From NCBI RefSeq assembly GCF_037026685.1, contig NZ_JBANET010000018.1, positions 25,250 to 89,249 of the forward strand: 64,000 nt of DNA, read 5' to 3'. A model generated the notes under the pieces. It was not told the origin of the DNA and did not search any database. It worked only from the letters and a program-made list of their open reading frames with translations. The stretch comes from Orrella sp037026685. Its GTDB lineage: Bacteria; Pseudomonadota; Gammaproteobacteria; Burkholderiales; Burkholderiaceae_B. The translations under genes and the position numbers were made by a program. Below, one piece after another: positions 25,567-33,970 of this stretch (its first letter is position 1; each line of letters begins with the position of its first letter).

Positions 25567-26475
25567 TTAGCCGGGCGCGGCCCGGATCTGCACGCCCGCG
25601 AAGTTCTCGACCACGCGCGCCACTTCCGCGTAGTCGGCCTGCGGGCCGCACAGGGCGTTGGTCATCACCAGCATCTCCTTGACGGCCGCGCCCACCATCA
25701 TCGGGATGCCCCGGCGCTCGGCCTCCTGCAGGCAAAGCCGCACGTCCTTGTGCGCCAGCCGGGCCGCGAAGCCCACGTTGAACTGCCCGGTCAGTACCTG
25801 CTTGGGAAACTTGTCGACCGTGGCCGAGTTGCGGCCCGAGCCGGCATTGATGACCTCGATCATGGTGCTCGGATCCAGCCCGGCTTTCACGCCCAGGGCC
25901 ATGGCCTCGGCGGTGATGGCCACCGCGGTGGCCGAGAGCAGGTTGTTGGCCAGCTTCATGACCTGGGCCTGGCCGGCGTCGCTGCCCAGGTGGAACGGCG
26001 TGCCGAAGTGCGACAGCACGCCGTGCAGCCGGTCGTAGCGCGGCCGCGGGCAGGCCACCATGATGGCCAGGGTGCCGCGCTGCGCGCCGGTGGGCCCGCC
26101 GCTGACCGGGGCGTCCACGTATTCGATGCCCTGGGGCGCGAGCACGGCGTGCGCGCGGCGCGCGGCGTCCGGCCCGATGGTGGACAGGTCCACCACGCAG
26201 CGGGCGCGGCCGGCCGCGGCCAGTCCTTGCTGCTGCGACAGGACCTGCTCGACGGCCGCACCGTCGGGCAGGCTGAGAAACACCACGTCGGCCGCGCCGG
26301 CCACCGAGGCGATGTCGCCGTGGCCGCTGGCGCCGCGCTCGGCCAGCCGCCGGACCGCGGCCGGGTCCCTGTCCGTGACGTGTACCGCCAGGCCGGCATC
26401 GAGCAGCCGGCCGGCCATGGGCGCGCCCATGTTGCCCAGTCCGATGAAGCCGTAGGTAAGGCTGTTGGCATCCAT
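25567..26475 (-). CDS. Beta-hydroxyacid dehydrogenase, HIBADH family (second copy)
   Basis: A 302-residue NAD(P)-dependent dehydrogenase with GFIGLGNMGAPMAGRLLDAG near the N-terminus, substrate loop VDAPVSGGPTGAQRGTLA and catalytic lysine in QVMKLANNLLSATA. It matches the family consensus better than the copy at 23941 (DAPVSGG against DAGISGG), so the two probably act on different hydroxyacids. It follows a Bug gene by 32 bases and ends the operon before a strong terminator. Confidence 0.9.
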   Translation of the reverse strand: MDANSLTYGFIGLGNMGAPMAGRLLDAGLAVHVTDRDPAAVRRLAERGASGHGDIASVAGAADVVFLSLPDGAAVEQVLSQQQGLAAAGRARCVVDLSTIGPDAARRAHAVLAPQGIEYVDAPVSGGPTGAQRGTLAIMVACPRPRYDRLHGVLSHFGTPFHLGSDAGQAQVMKLANNLLSATAVAITAEAMALGVKAGLDPSTMIEVINAGSGRNSATVDKFPKQVLTGQFNVGFAARLAHKDVRLCLQEAERRGIPMMVGAAVKEMLVMTNALCGPQADYAEVARVVENFAGVQIRAAPG

Positions 26476-26507
26476 GATGTTCTACCTTGAAAGTTGAAAG
26501 AAAGCGT

Positions 26508-27476
26508 TCAACGGGCAGGCAGGCCGATCTGGCGCGCCAGCTCGGCCAATTGCTGCTGGTCGCGCTCGAGCGTGCGCCGAAATCCCGCCGGGCTGCGTTC
26601 CTGCTGCGGGGGAATCTGTGCGGCCAGCTGCTCGATGCGCGCCTTGAACTCCGGCGTGGCGACGGCCTCGGACAAGGCGCGCGCCAGCGTATCGACCACC
26701 GCCTCGGGCGTGCCCTTGGGCGCGACCAGGCCGTTCCATATCTGCAGCGAGAACTGCGCCAGTCCTCCCTCGGCGAAGGTCGGCACGTCGGGCATCTGGG
26801 GCAGGCGCTCCTTGGCGGCCACCGCGATGGCCTTGATCCGGCCGTCCTTGTGCAGCGGCATCATGGTGACCGTCTGGTCGATCATGGCGTCGATGGTGCC
26901 GGCCATCAGGTCGGTCAATGCCGGCCCCGAGCCGCGGTACTGCACCAGCTCGCCCTGCGCGCCGGCCATGCGCAGGAACATCGCCTCGGCCAGGTGGGCG
27001 GTGGTGCCCGGGCCGCCCGAACCCAGGTAGGGCCGCAGTTCTCCGCTGCGCATGCGCGCGAGCAGGGTGGGCAGGTCCGGCACCGCGCTCTTGTTGCTGA
27101 CGCTGAGCACCATCGGGACATTGGCCACGGTGCCGACCGGCGCGGTGTCGGCCACCACGTCGATGCCCGACTGCGGATGCAGCAGCGGGATCAGCACCAT
27201 GGAGTTGTTGCTGAACATCACGGTGTAGCCGTCCGGGGCGGATTTCATCAGGCGCTGGAACCCGAGCAGCCCGCCCGCGCCGGTGACGTTCTCGACCACC
27301 ACCGATTGCTTCAGGATGCCCGACAAGGCATTGCCCACCAGCCGCGCTAGGGCATCGAGGCTGCCGCCGGGGGCCACGCCCACGATGATGGTAATGGGGC
27401 GCGAAGGATAATCCTGCGCCCATGCCGGCGCGGCCAGCGCCAGGACGGACAGCACGCTTGCGATCAGGCGTTTCAT
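26508..27476 (-). CDS. Bug/TctC-family periplasmic solute-binding protein
   Basis: A 322-residue exported protein; signal peptide to about residue 20 (AAPAWAQ), then DYPSRPITIIVGVAPGGSLD. It carries QYRGSGPALTDLMAG and DQTVTM with PLHKD, the same variant as the Bug protein at 12102. This marks the two as the closest pair in the window. AAGGAGACGAACC precedes the start. It lies between the MmgE/PrpD and HIBADH genes. Confidence 0.92.
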   Translation of the reverse strand: MKRLIASVLSVLALAAPAWAQDYPSRPITIIVGVAPGGSLDALARLVGNALSGILKQSVVVENVTGAGGLLGFQRLMKSAPDGYTVMFSNNSMVLIPLLHPQSGIDVVADTAPVGTVANVPMVLSVSNKSAVPDLPTLLARMRSGELRPYLGSGGPGTTAHLAEAMFLRMAGAQGELVQYRGSGPALTDLMAGTIDAMIDQTVTMMPLHKDGRIKAIAVAAKERLPQMPDVPTFAEGGLAQFSLQIWNGLVAPKGTPEAVVDTLARALSEAVATPEFKARIEQLAAQIPPQQERSPAGFRRTLERDQQQLAELARQIGLPAR

Positions 27477-27503
27477 GGTTCGTCTCCTTTTGGAATGTCC
27501 CGC

Positions 27504-28910
27504 CTATGGCGGGGGCTGGCGCGCGGCCAGGCAACTGGCCAGCCGCGCAACGGCGTCGGCGCGGTCGAAGTCGCGAAGGATATCCAGGCACCGCGCGGTC
27601 GCGTCATCGGGCAGTCCCGCCAGCGGAAACAGCTGGCGGAACTTGTCTTGCACGTCCTGCCAGTGCACGCCGCGCGGGCCCGAGCCCCGGGGCGCCTGGC
27701 AGGTGCCGCGGTGGATCGTGCCGTCCTTCAGGTGGATGGCCACGCTGCCGCCGTGCCGGTGCGGGAAGCGGTCGGGCAGCGGCGGCGGGGCCGGGTCGAA
27801 CTCGATCCTGTCCTGCAGCGCGGCGATGACCGGGTCGGCCATCCTGGCCGGGTCCATGTGCCGCCAGCCGAAGCCCCCGTCCGCGATGGCCGCGGCGACG
27901 AAGTAGAACAGGCTGTGGGCGGCGTCCACTAGGTTGCGCGGGTGCGGTTCGCCCTTGAAATGCGTCCATTGCACGGCGGCCGTGATGACGACGCGCTCGA
28001 CGTCCTGCGGCCGCACCCGGCCTGCGCGCGCGGCGTCGGCGGCCGCCTCGGCGGTCGCATGGAAGGGATGCGCCCCGGGCATGAGCTTGATGGCCATATC
28101 GGTGACGATGTCCCAGCTCTGGCCCCAGCCGCGCGCGATCTCGTCCAGCGCCTGTCCGCCCAGCGCATGCAGGAAGCCGCGCGGCAGATCGAGCACGCCC
28201 GGCTCGCCCCGGAATCCCGCCTGCGCGGCCAGGGCGGCGCGCACGCCCGCGCTGGCGGCCATGCCGGCGTGGTATTCGCGGGCGCAGCTGGTGTCGGCCG
28301 CGATGGCCATGCCGCCGATGGAGGTCGCCGACAGCGCGATGGCGTGCGTCATGCGCTCTGCGTCCAGCCGCAGCAGCCGCCCGGCGGCCGCGCAGGCGCC
28401 AAAGACCGTCGATACCGAGCCATGAAAGCCGCGCTGCATGCGCCCGGGCGTCAGGGCTTCGTCGATGCGCCCGGCCAACTCGTAGCCCAGCACCATGGCG
28501 GCCAGCACCTCGCGGCCGCTGGCGGCCTGGCGCTCGCCCACGGCCAGGCCCACGGTCGACACGATGGTGCCGATGTGGGCGATGCTGCGCAGGTCGCTGT
28601 CGTCCGAGGCGGCGGCGTCGCTGGCCAGGGCGTTGACGCGCACCGCGCCGGCCAGCGGCAGGCGGGCACGGTCGAACCACACCGTGGCCGCCGGCGTGCC
28701 GCCATCGCCGATCTCCAGCTCGCGCACGATGCGGGCCGATTCGATGCCGTAGCCCATGGCGGCGCTGGCGATGGTGCTGGCCAGGCTCATCTGCGCCCGC
28801 TCCAGGGCCAGCGCCGGCAGCGACTGCGCGGGCGTGGCGACGATGTGTTCGGCCAGGACGCGGGCCAGGGGCTGGCCGGCGGCGGGGGCGGGAGTCTTGC
28901 GCGGATTCAA
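27504..28910 (-). CDS. MmgE/PrpD family protein (TTG start likely)
   Basis: A 468-residue paralogue of the protein at 13968, with the same two-domain layout. No ATG gives a family-length product. A TTG at 28910, directly after the upstream Bug stop, yields LNPRKTPAPAAGQPLARVLAEH and normal length. The frame is open further upstream to 29087, but that part lies inside the Bug gene. Internal GTGs would cut into the fold. Probable dehydratase, decarboxylase or epimerase of a small polycarboxylate. Confidence 0.82.
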   Translation of the reverse strand: MNPRKTPAPAAGQPLARVLAEHIVATPAQSLPALALERAQMSLASTIASAAMGYGIESARIVRELEIGDGGTPAATVWFDRARLPLAGAVRVNALASDAAASDDSDLRSIAHIGTIVSTVGLAVGERQAASGREVLAAMVLGYELAGRIDEALTPGRMQRGFHGSVSTVFGACAAAGRLLRLDAERMTHAIALSATSIGGMAIAADTSCAREYHAGMAASAGVRAALAAQAGFRGEPGVLDLPRGFLHALGGQALDEIARGWGQSWDIVTDMAIKLMPGAHPFHATAEAAADAARAGRVRPQDVERVVITAAVQWTHFKGEPHPRNLVDAAHSLFYFVAAAIADGGFGWRHMDPARMADPVIAALQDRIEFDPAPPPLPDRFPHRHGGSVAIHLKDGTIHRGTCQAPRGSGPRGVHWQDVQDKFRQLFPLAGLPDDATARCLDILRDFDRADAVARLASCLAARQPPP

Positions 28911-28911
28911 T

Positions 28912-29907
28912 TCAGTTCGCCTTTGCGCCCAGTTGCTTGAGGACGGGTATCCAGGTGTCCAGGTCCTTCCGGACCAGCTGCCCGAAGGCCGCCGGGGACT
29001 GCAGCGGCGTGGCGGGCAGGGTGAAGCCTTGCGCGACGAGCTTCTCGCGCACGGCGGGCTTGGCCATGACGCCGTCCAAGGCGGCATGCAGGCGCTCGAT
29101 CCTGTCGGCGGGCAGCCCGGCCGGGCCGACCAGGCCCCACCACAGCGTGACGGCGTAGCCGGGCAGTCCGCTTTCGGCCAGCGTGGGCACGTCGGGCAGC
29201 AGCGCCGAGCGCTCCGGCCCGGTGACCGCCAGCGGCTTCAGGCGTCCGGCGTTGACCAGGCCCAAGGCGGCCGGCAGGTTGTAGAGCCCCAGGTCCACGT
29301 CGCCGCTGAGGATCGCGGCCAGCCCCTGGGGCGCGCCGGTGTAGGGCACGTGCAGCATCGGCTTGTCCAGCCGCTGGGCCAGCGTGGCCCCGGCGATGTG
29401 ATGGCTGGTGCCGGCGCCGCTGGACGAGTAGCGCATGGCTTCGGCGGGCTGGCTGCGAATGGCCTGCAGCAGCGCGCCGATATCGCCGTAGGGCGACTGG
29501 CTGGACACCACGACCAGGTTCTGCACGTCCGCGAACTGGCCGATGAAGGAGAAGTCCTTGATGGAGTCGTAGCCCGGCTGGGCATACAGCACCTGGTTGT
29601 TCACGAAGGTGCCTTGGGCGGCGATGCCCAGGGTGTAGCCATCGGGCTTGGCGCGCGCGATCTCGGCGGTGCCGATGGTGCCGCCGGCCCCGCCCTTGTT
29701 CTCCACCACCAGGGGCTGGCCGAGCGCGCCGGCAAGCTCCGAGGCCACCTGGCGCGATAGCGTGTCGGCGGCGCTGCCCGGGGCGAACGGCACGATCAGC
29801 CGGATCGGGCGCTCGGGATAGGCGTGCTGCGCATGGGCCCCGCCGGCCAGCAGGGCGGCGCACGGGGCCAGCGCCAGGGCATACCGCAGCAAAGGAAGTC
29901 GCACCAT
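28912..29907 (-). CDS. Bug/TctC-family periplasmic solute-binding protein
   Basis: A 331-residue exported protein with signal peptide ending near GGAHAQHA, then YPERPIRLIVPFAPGSAAD. It has PYTGAPQG where most Bug proteins have PYKG. The start at 29907 follows AGGAGA by six bases; the ATG at 29973 is rejected because it precedes a non-signal stretch. First gene of the operon Bug-PrpD-Bug-HIBADH, divergent from a LysR gene with paired LysR-type boxes between them. Confidence 0.9.
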   Translation of the reverse strand: MVRLPLLRYALALAPCAALLAGGAHAQHAYPERPIRLIVPFAPGSAADTLSRQVASELAGALGQPLVVENKGGAGGTIGTAEIARAKPDGYTLGIAAQGTFVNNQVLYAQPGYDSIKDFSFIGQFADVQNLVVVSSQSPYGDIGALLQAIRSQPAEAMRYSSSGAGTSHHIAGATLAQRLDKPMLHVPYTGAPQGLAAILSGDVDLGLYNLPAALGLVNAGRLKPLAVTGPERSALLPDVPTLAESGLPGYAVTLWWGLVGPAGLPADRIERLHAALDGVMAKPAVREKLVAQGFTLPATPLQSPAAFGQLVRKDLDTWIPVLKQLGAKAN

Positions 29908-29958
29908 GATTGTCTCCTGTTCTTGTCGGGTCCGCGCTCGGATGGCGCTGTGAAATAC

Positions 29959-30049
29959 TTGATTCATGCTCAAGGGGTGAGCAGACTGTAGGGCGAACCG
30001 GCCGGCAACGTCTGCCGAGAGTTTTTATCAACCGTTGAATCAGGCTCAA
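29959..30049. promoter_or_regulatory. Two LysR-type boxes in the divergent promoter region
   Basis: TTGATTCATGCTCAA (29959-29973) and TTGAATCAGGCTCAA (30035-30049) match at 13 of 15 bases. Each has TTGA/TCAA arms around seven bases, the T-N11-A shape of LysR sites. The second ends two bases before the LysR start codon and overlaps a smaller palindrome, TCAAC-C-GTTGA (30028-30038). This suggests autorepression together with activation of the divergent Bug operon. Confidence 0.7.
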
Positions 30050-30051
30050 CA

Positions 30052-30924
30052 ATGCACAAGCTCAGGAACCACCTGGGTCCCTTGCGGGTGCTCGATGCGG
30101 TGCACCGGGCCGCGGGCGTGGGCAAGGCGGCGGACCTGCTGCACATCACGCCCGGGGCGGTCAGCCACCAGATCCGCAGGCTCGAGCGCGACCTGGGCGT
30201 GCGCCTGGTCTACAAGGCCGGCCGCGACATCGCCTTTACCGGCCCCGGCGAGGAACTGGCCCAGCGCGCCGCCGACCTGTTCGACAGGCTGGAGGCGGTG
30301 CTGGCCAAGGCCGCCGGGGCCGGCGCCAACCGCCGCATCCGCGTCAAGGTGATCCCGAGTTTCGCCATCAAGTGGCTGATGCCCCGGCTGGGCGGCCTGT
30401 ATGCGCAACATGGCGACATCGATATCGAGATCGCGACCGTGGCGCGCGCCGACGATACCGACCTGGACGACGCGGACTTCGTGGTCCGCCGCGGCCGCGG
30501 CGACTGGCCGGACCTGCGCGCCGATTTCCTGTTCGCCGATGAACTGGTGCTGGCCTGCTCGCCCGGGCTGGCCGCGCGCGTGCGCAGCGTGGACGATCTC
30601 AGGCGCCAGAAGCTGCTCAAATCCATGATCGCCCCGCATAGCTGGGACATGTGGTTCGCTTCGCTGGGGCGCTCGCCCGACGCCGCGCTGCGGTTCGTGC
30701 CGCTGGCCAACGCGGTGCTGTGCCTGCAGGCCGCCGCCGAAGGCGTCGGGGTGGCGCTGACCCAGCGGGCCTACCTGGCGCAGGAGCTGGCCAGCGGTGC
30801 GCTGGTGCAGCCCCTGCCGCACGTGGCGCGCAGCCAGGACGGCTACTACCTGGTCAGCGACCCGCTCAGGTCGGCCGCCGCGCCGTTTCGCACCTTTGCC
30901 GAGTGGATGGCGGGCGCCGTGTAG
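30052..30924 (+). CDS. LysR-type regulator, GcvA-like
   Basis: A 290-residue regulator with an N-terminal helix-turn-helix (VGKAADLLHITPGAVSHQIRRLERDLGVRL) and a periplasmic-binding-like effector domain. The start gives the typical 58-residue HTH domain. It is divergent from the Bug-PrpD-Bug-HIBADH operon, and matching inverted boxes lie between them, so it is the probable regulator of that operon. Confidence 0.9.
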   Translation: MHKLRNHLGPLRVLDAVHRAAGVGKAADLLHITPGAVSHQIRRLERDLGVRLVYKAGRDIAFTGPGEELAQRAADLFDRLEAVLAKAAGAGANRRIRVKVIPSFAIKWLMPRLGGLYAQHGDIDIEIATVARADDTDLDDADFVVRRGRGDWPDLRADFLFADELVLACSPGLAARVRSVDDLRRQKLLKSMIAPHSWDMWFASLGRSPDAALRFVPLANAVLCLQAAAEGVGVALTQRAYLAQELASGALVQPLPHVARSQDGYYLVSDPLRSAAAPFRTFAEWMAGAV

Positions 30925-31041
30925 GGCGAGCGGGCGGGCCGGTTGACCGGCGGGCGGGAATGCATAAAACTGTGCAATCTATACATATAAATACGATAAA
31001 TAGGGGAGGCGCTCCACTTACCTGCCGGAGAGCGTTTAAAC

Positions 31042-32007
31042 ATGCCTAAAACCTTCAAGCTTGCCGCCGCCGTCCTGGCGTGCGCCGTCGCCCTGGGCGC
31101 TGCCGCCAGCGAATACCCGCAGCGGCCCATCACCATGGTCAGTCCCTTTCCGCCAGGCGGGGCCACCGACGTCATCACCCGCGCCGTGGCCAAGTCCATG
31201 GGCGCATCGCTGGGCCAGCCCGTGGTGGTGGTGAACCGCCCCGGCGCCGGCACCACCATCGGCGGCGCCTATGCCGCGGCGCAGCCGGCCGACGGCTACA
31301 CGCTGCTGATGGCGACCAACACGACCATCGTGGGCGCGCGCTTCCTGTACAAGGACCTGCGCTACGATCCGGACCGCTTCGAGCCCGTGGGCATCGTCGG
31401 CACGGCGCCGATGGTCCTGCTCTCGGCCAAGGCCCGCGGTTTCCGGAGCACGGACGACGCCTTGGCCTATGCCAGGCAGCATGGCCAGAACACGCGCATC
31501 GCCTCGCAGGGGCCGGGCACGCTCTCGCACCTGCTGGCCGAGTGCCTGCAGTCGGCCGCCGGGCTGAAGATGTCGCACATCCCCTACAAGGGCACCGCCG
31601 AAGCCATGCCGGCGCTGATCAACGGCGACGTGGACCTGTTCTACGACACCGTCGGCACCGGCATGACGCAGGCGCAGGGCGGGACCGTGGACGTGCTGCA
31701 CGCCACCGGCCCGGCGCGCATGTCAACGTATCCGGACGTGCCCACGGTCGCGCAGGCTGGCGTCAAGGATTGCCAGATGCAGGCATGGTGGACGCTGGTG
31801 GCCCCGGCGGGCACGCCCGAAGCCGTGCTGGCGCGGCTGCGCCAGGCCCTGCAGGAAACCATGCAGCATGAAGAAGTGCGCCGGAGCATCGCCAGCGCGG
31901 GCACCGAGCCGGCCGACGGCCGGGTGCAGGGCTATCGCGAGATGGTGTCGGCCGATGTGGAAAAAACCGGCGACCTGATAGAGCGGGCCGGCATCACGCT
32001 GCAATAG
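31042..32007 (+). CDS. Bug/TctC-family periplasmic solute-binding protein (monocistronic)
   Basis: A 321-residue exported protein: short signal peptide ending near GAAAS, mature start EYPQRPITMVSPFPPGGATD, central IPYKGTAEAM. It is alone between a LysR gene 117 bases upstream and a converging IclR gene. The A+T-rich stretch at 30961-31005 probably holds its promoter. An isolated Bug gene fits a sensory or orphan binding protein. Confidence 0.9.
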   Translation: MPKTFKLAAAVLACAVALGAAASEYPQRPITMVSPFPPGGATDVITRAVAKSMGASLGQPVVVVNRPGAGTTIGGAYAAAQPADGYTLLMATNTTIVGARFLYKDLRYDPDRFEPVGIVGTAPMVLLSAKARGFRSTDDALAYARQHGQNTRIASQGPGTLSHLLAECLQSAAGLKMSHIPYKGTAEAMPALINGDVDLFYDTVGTGMTQAQGGTVDVLHATGPARMSTYPDVPTVAQAGVKDCQMQAWWTLVAPAGTPEAVLARLRQALQETMQHEEVRRSIASAGTEPADGRVQGYREMVSADVEKTGDLIERAGITLQ

Positions 32008-32033
32008 CGCGCCGGCGCGCCGGTGCCGGCGCG
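32008..32033. terminator. Perfect hairpin filling the gap between converging genes
   Basis: CGCGCCGGC (32008-32016) and GCCGGCGCG (32025-32033) pair perfectly around an 8-base loop. The structure occupies the whole 26-base gap between the Bug stop and the IclR stop. No T-run follows on either strand, so it is a candidate bidirectional terminator or 3'-end protector. Confidence 0.55.
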
Positions 32034-32855
32034 TTACGCAACCCCGCAATGGCGCGCCTGCTCCTGCAACGCGCCGGCGGTCTGCGCCAGGCGCTCGTGC
32101 AATTCCTGCAGCCGTTCGGATCCATACATCTTTGGCGTGCCGATCAGGCACACCGCGGCAAAGGCTTGGCCGTGCTCGCCGAGCACCGGCACGCCGAAGG
32201 CATGGGCGCCCGGCACCAGATAGCCGAGGTTCACGCCAAAGCCGTGTTCGTCGGACTCGGCCAGCATCTGCTGCAGGCCGGCCAGCCGCGTGGTGCCGTG
32301 GCGCCGGACCTCCTGTTCGAGATTGTCGGCCAGCACGTCGCGCGCCTGCCCCGCGGGCAGGGTCTGCCATATCGCCACCCCGCCGGCCGAGCTAAGAAGC
32401 GGGCGGCGCGTGCCGACATAGACCATCGCGCCCGTCATGGCCAGCGTGCCGGCGCGCACGCTGCAGACGTATTCGTTGCCGCTGCGGAACTGGAACAGCA
32501 CGATGCCCGACATGCGCCGCGCGAAGTCCGCCAGCGTGTCCTCGGCGCCGCGCTGGAACTGCACGTGGCCGGGCAGGGCCAGGCCCAGCTCGTACATCAG
32601 CGGGCCGGGCAGGTAATGGCGGTCGTGGCTGCGCTGCACCAGCATGCGCTCGGCGACCAGGCAGGCCAGCATGCGGTGGACGGTAGCCTTGTCCTGCCCG
32701 CAGGCATGCGCCAGGTCCGAGAGCCGCCAGCCCACGTTGGGCCGTTTGGCGACCATGCGCAAGAGCTTCAGGCCCCTGGACAGGCTTTGCGTGCCGGCAG
32801 GCCCGGGCAAGGACGGGCCTGCCGCTGCGGGCAGCGGCAGATCGGCGAGATTCAT
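32034..32855 (-). CDS. IclR-family regulator
   Basis: A 273-residue regulator with an N-terminal winged helix (SLSRGLKLLRMVAKR, then LAHACGQDKATVHRMLACL) and a GAF-like effector domain (SSAGGVAIWQTLP). The start at 32855 follows AGGAGA by eight bases. It is the last gene of the minus-strand operon that begins with the hydroxyacid oxidase and so probably controls it. A TTTCA-N5-TGAAA palindrome at 36861 in front of the operon is a fitting IclR site. Confidence 0.9.
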   Translation of the reverse strand: MNLADLPLPAAAGPSLPGPAGTQSLSRGLKLLRMVAKRPNVGWRLSDLAHACGQDKATVHRMLACLVAERMLVQRSHDRHYLPGPLMYELGLALPGHVQFQRGAEDTLADFARRMSGIVLFQFRSGNEYVCSVRAGTLAMTGAMVYVGTRRPLLSSAGGVAIWQTLPAGQARDVLADNLEQEVRRHGTTRLAGLQQMLAESDEHGFGVNLGYLVPGAHAFGVPVLGEHGQAFAAVCLIGTPKMYGSERLQELHERLAQTAGALQEQARHCGVA

Positions 32856-32980
32856 CGCGGCGTCTCCTGTTTTTCTTGCCGCGCGAGGTGGCGGCCTGCT
32901 TCTTCTTATGGAGGCTATGCTCGCTCGCCGGTGCGGCGCCGGCAATTAGGGCTTGTGCCTAAGGCCGCTGCGGCCTGGCG

Positions 32981-33970
32981 TCATTGCGCCTTGATGCCGG
33001 CCTTCTCGATCAGCGCGGCCCATCGGCTGGCTTCCTGCCTCTGGTGCTCGCGCAGGTCCTGCGGCGTTCCGCCGCCGACCTGCCCGCCCTGTTCCCTGAT
33101 CCAGCCGGAGATGGCGGGCTGCTGCAAGGCCTGGACGATGTCGGCATTGAGTCGGGCCAGCAGCTCGGCGGGAGTGCCGGCCGGCGCATAGACGCCCCAC
33201 CACGCGTTGACCTCGAAGCCTTGAAGGTCGCCGGCTTGCGCAACGGTGGGCACCTCGGGCAGGGTGGCCACGCGTTCGGCGCTGGTCACGCCCAGCGGAC
33301 GGGCGCCGCCGGACTGCACGTGCGGCAGCATGACCGAGCTGTTGTGAAAGAGCACCTCGTAATGGCCGGCCAGCAGGTCGGTCGCCATCTGCGCGCTGGA
33401 CTTGTACGGTATGGGCTGCATCCGCAGGCCGGTCATGTCCTTGAGCAGCTCGGCCGACAGGTGCGGCGTGGTGCCGATGCCGGGATGGCCGTAGCGCAGC
33501 TTGTTCGGATGCTGCTTGCCATAGGCGATGAGTTCTTGCAGGTTCTTGACGGGAACATCCGGATGCACGACCAGCAGGTTGGGCATGAACATGACCAGCG
33601 CGACCGGCTCGAAGTCCTTGACGGGATCGTAGGAGAGTTTCATCAGGCTGGCGCCCACCGACATGGCGCCGCTGGTGCTCACCACCAGCGTGTAGCCGTC
33701 GGCCGGCTGCCTGGCGGCTTTTTCGGCGCCGATGATGCCGCCCAGTCCGACCGCGTTCTCGATGACCACGGGCTGCTTCCATTTGGTGCCCAGCGCGTTG
33801 GCCAGTTGCCGGCTGATGGCGTCCGGGCTGCTGCCGGTGGCCGCCGCGACGATCAGCTTGACCGGGCGCGTGGGATAGTCCTGGGCGGCCCGGCCATCCT
33901 GGGCCAGGGCGTTGGCGGCCGTGGCCAGCGCCACGCCGGCCAGGGCCAGGCTAAAGGGGCGGATGTTCAT
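32981..33970 (-). CDS. Bug/TctC-family periplasmic solute-binding protein
   Basis: A 329-residue exported protein; signal peptide to about ANALAQ, then a short spacer and DYPTRPVKLIVAAATGSSPD. The usual PGG is replaced by ATGSSPD. The central motif is IPYKSSAQMATDLLAG. AAAGGAGA precedes the start, which overlaps the RraA-like stop by ATGA. It is the transport member of the oxidase-dioxygenase-aldolase operon. Confidence 0.9.
   Translation of the reverse strand: MNIRPFSLALAGVALATAANALAQDGRAAQDYPTRPVKLIVAAATGSSPDAISRQLANALGTKWKQPVVIENAVGLGGIIGAEKAARQPADGYTLVVSTSGAMSVGASLMKLSYDPVKDFEPVALVMFMPNLLVVHPDVPVKNLQELIAYGKQHPNKLRYGHPGIGTTPHLSAELLKDMTGLRMQPIPYKSSAQMATDLLAGHYEVLFHNSSVMLPHVQSGGARPLGVTSAERVATLPEVPTVAQAGDLQGFEVNAWWGVYAPAGTPAELLARLNADIVQALQQPAISGWIREQGGQVGGGTPQDLREHQRQEASRWAALIEKAGIKAQ

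Noticed and set aside
26493..26512. GTTGAA/TTCAAC hairpin between a Bug and a dehydrogenase gene
   Set aside because: Six weak base pairs with an 8-base loop and no T-run; not distinguishable from chance.
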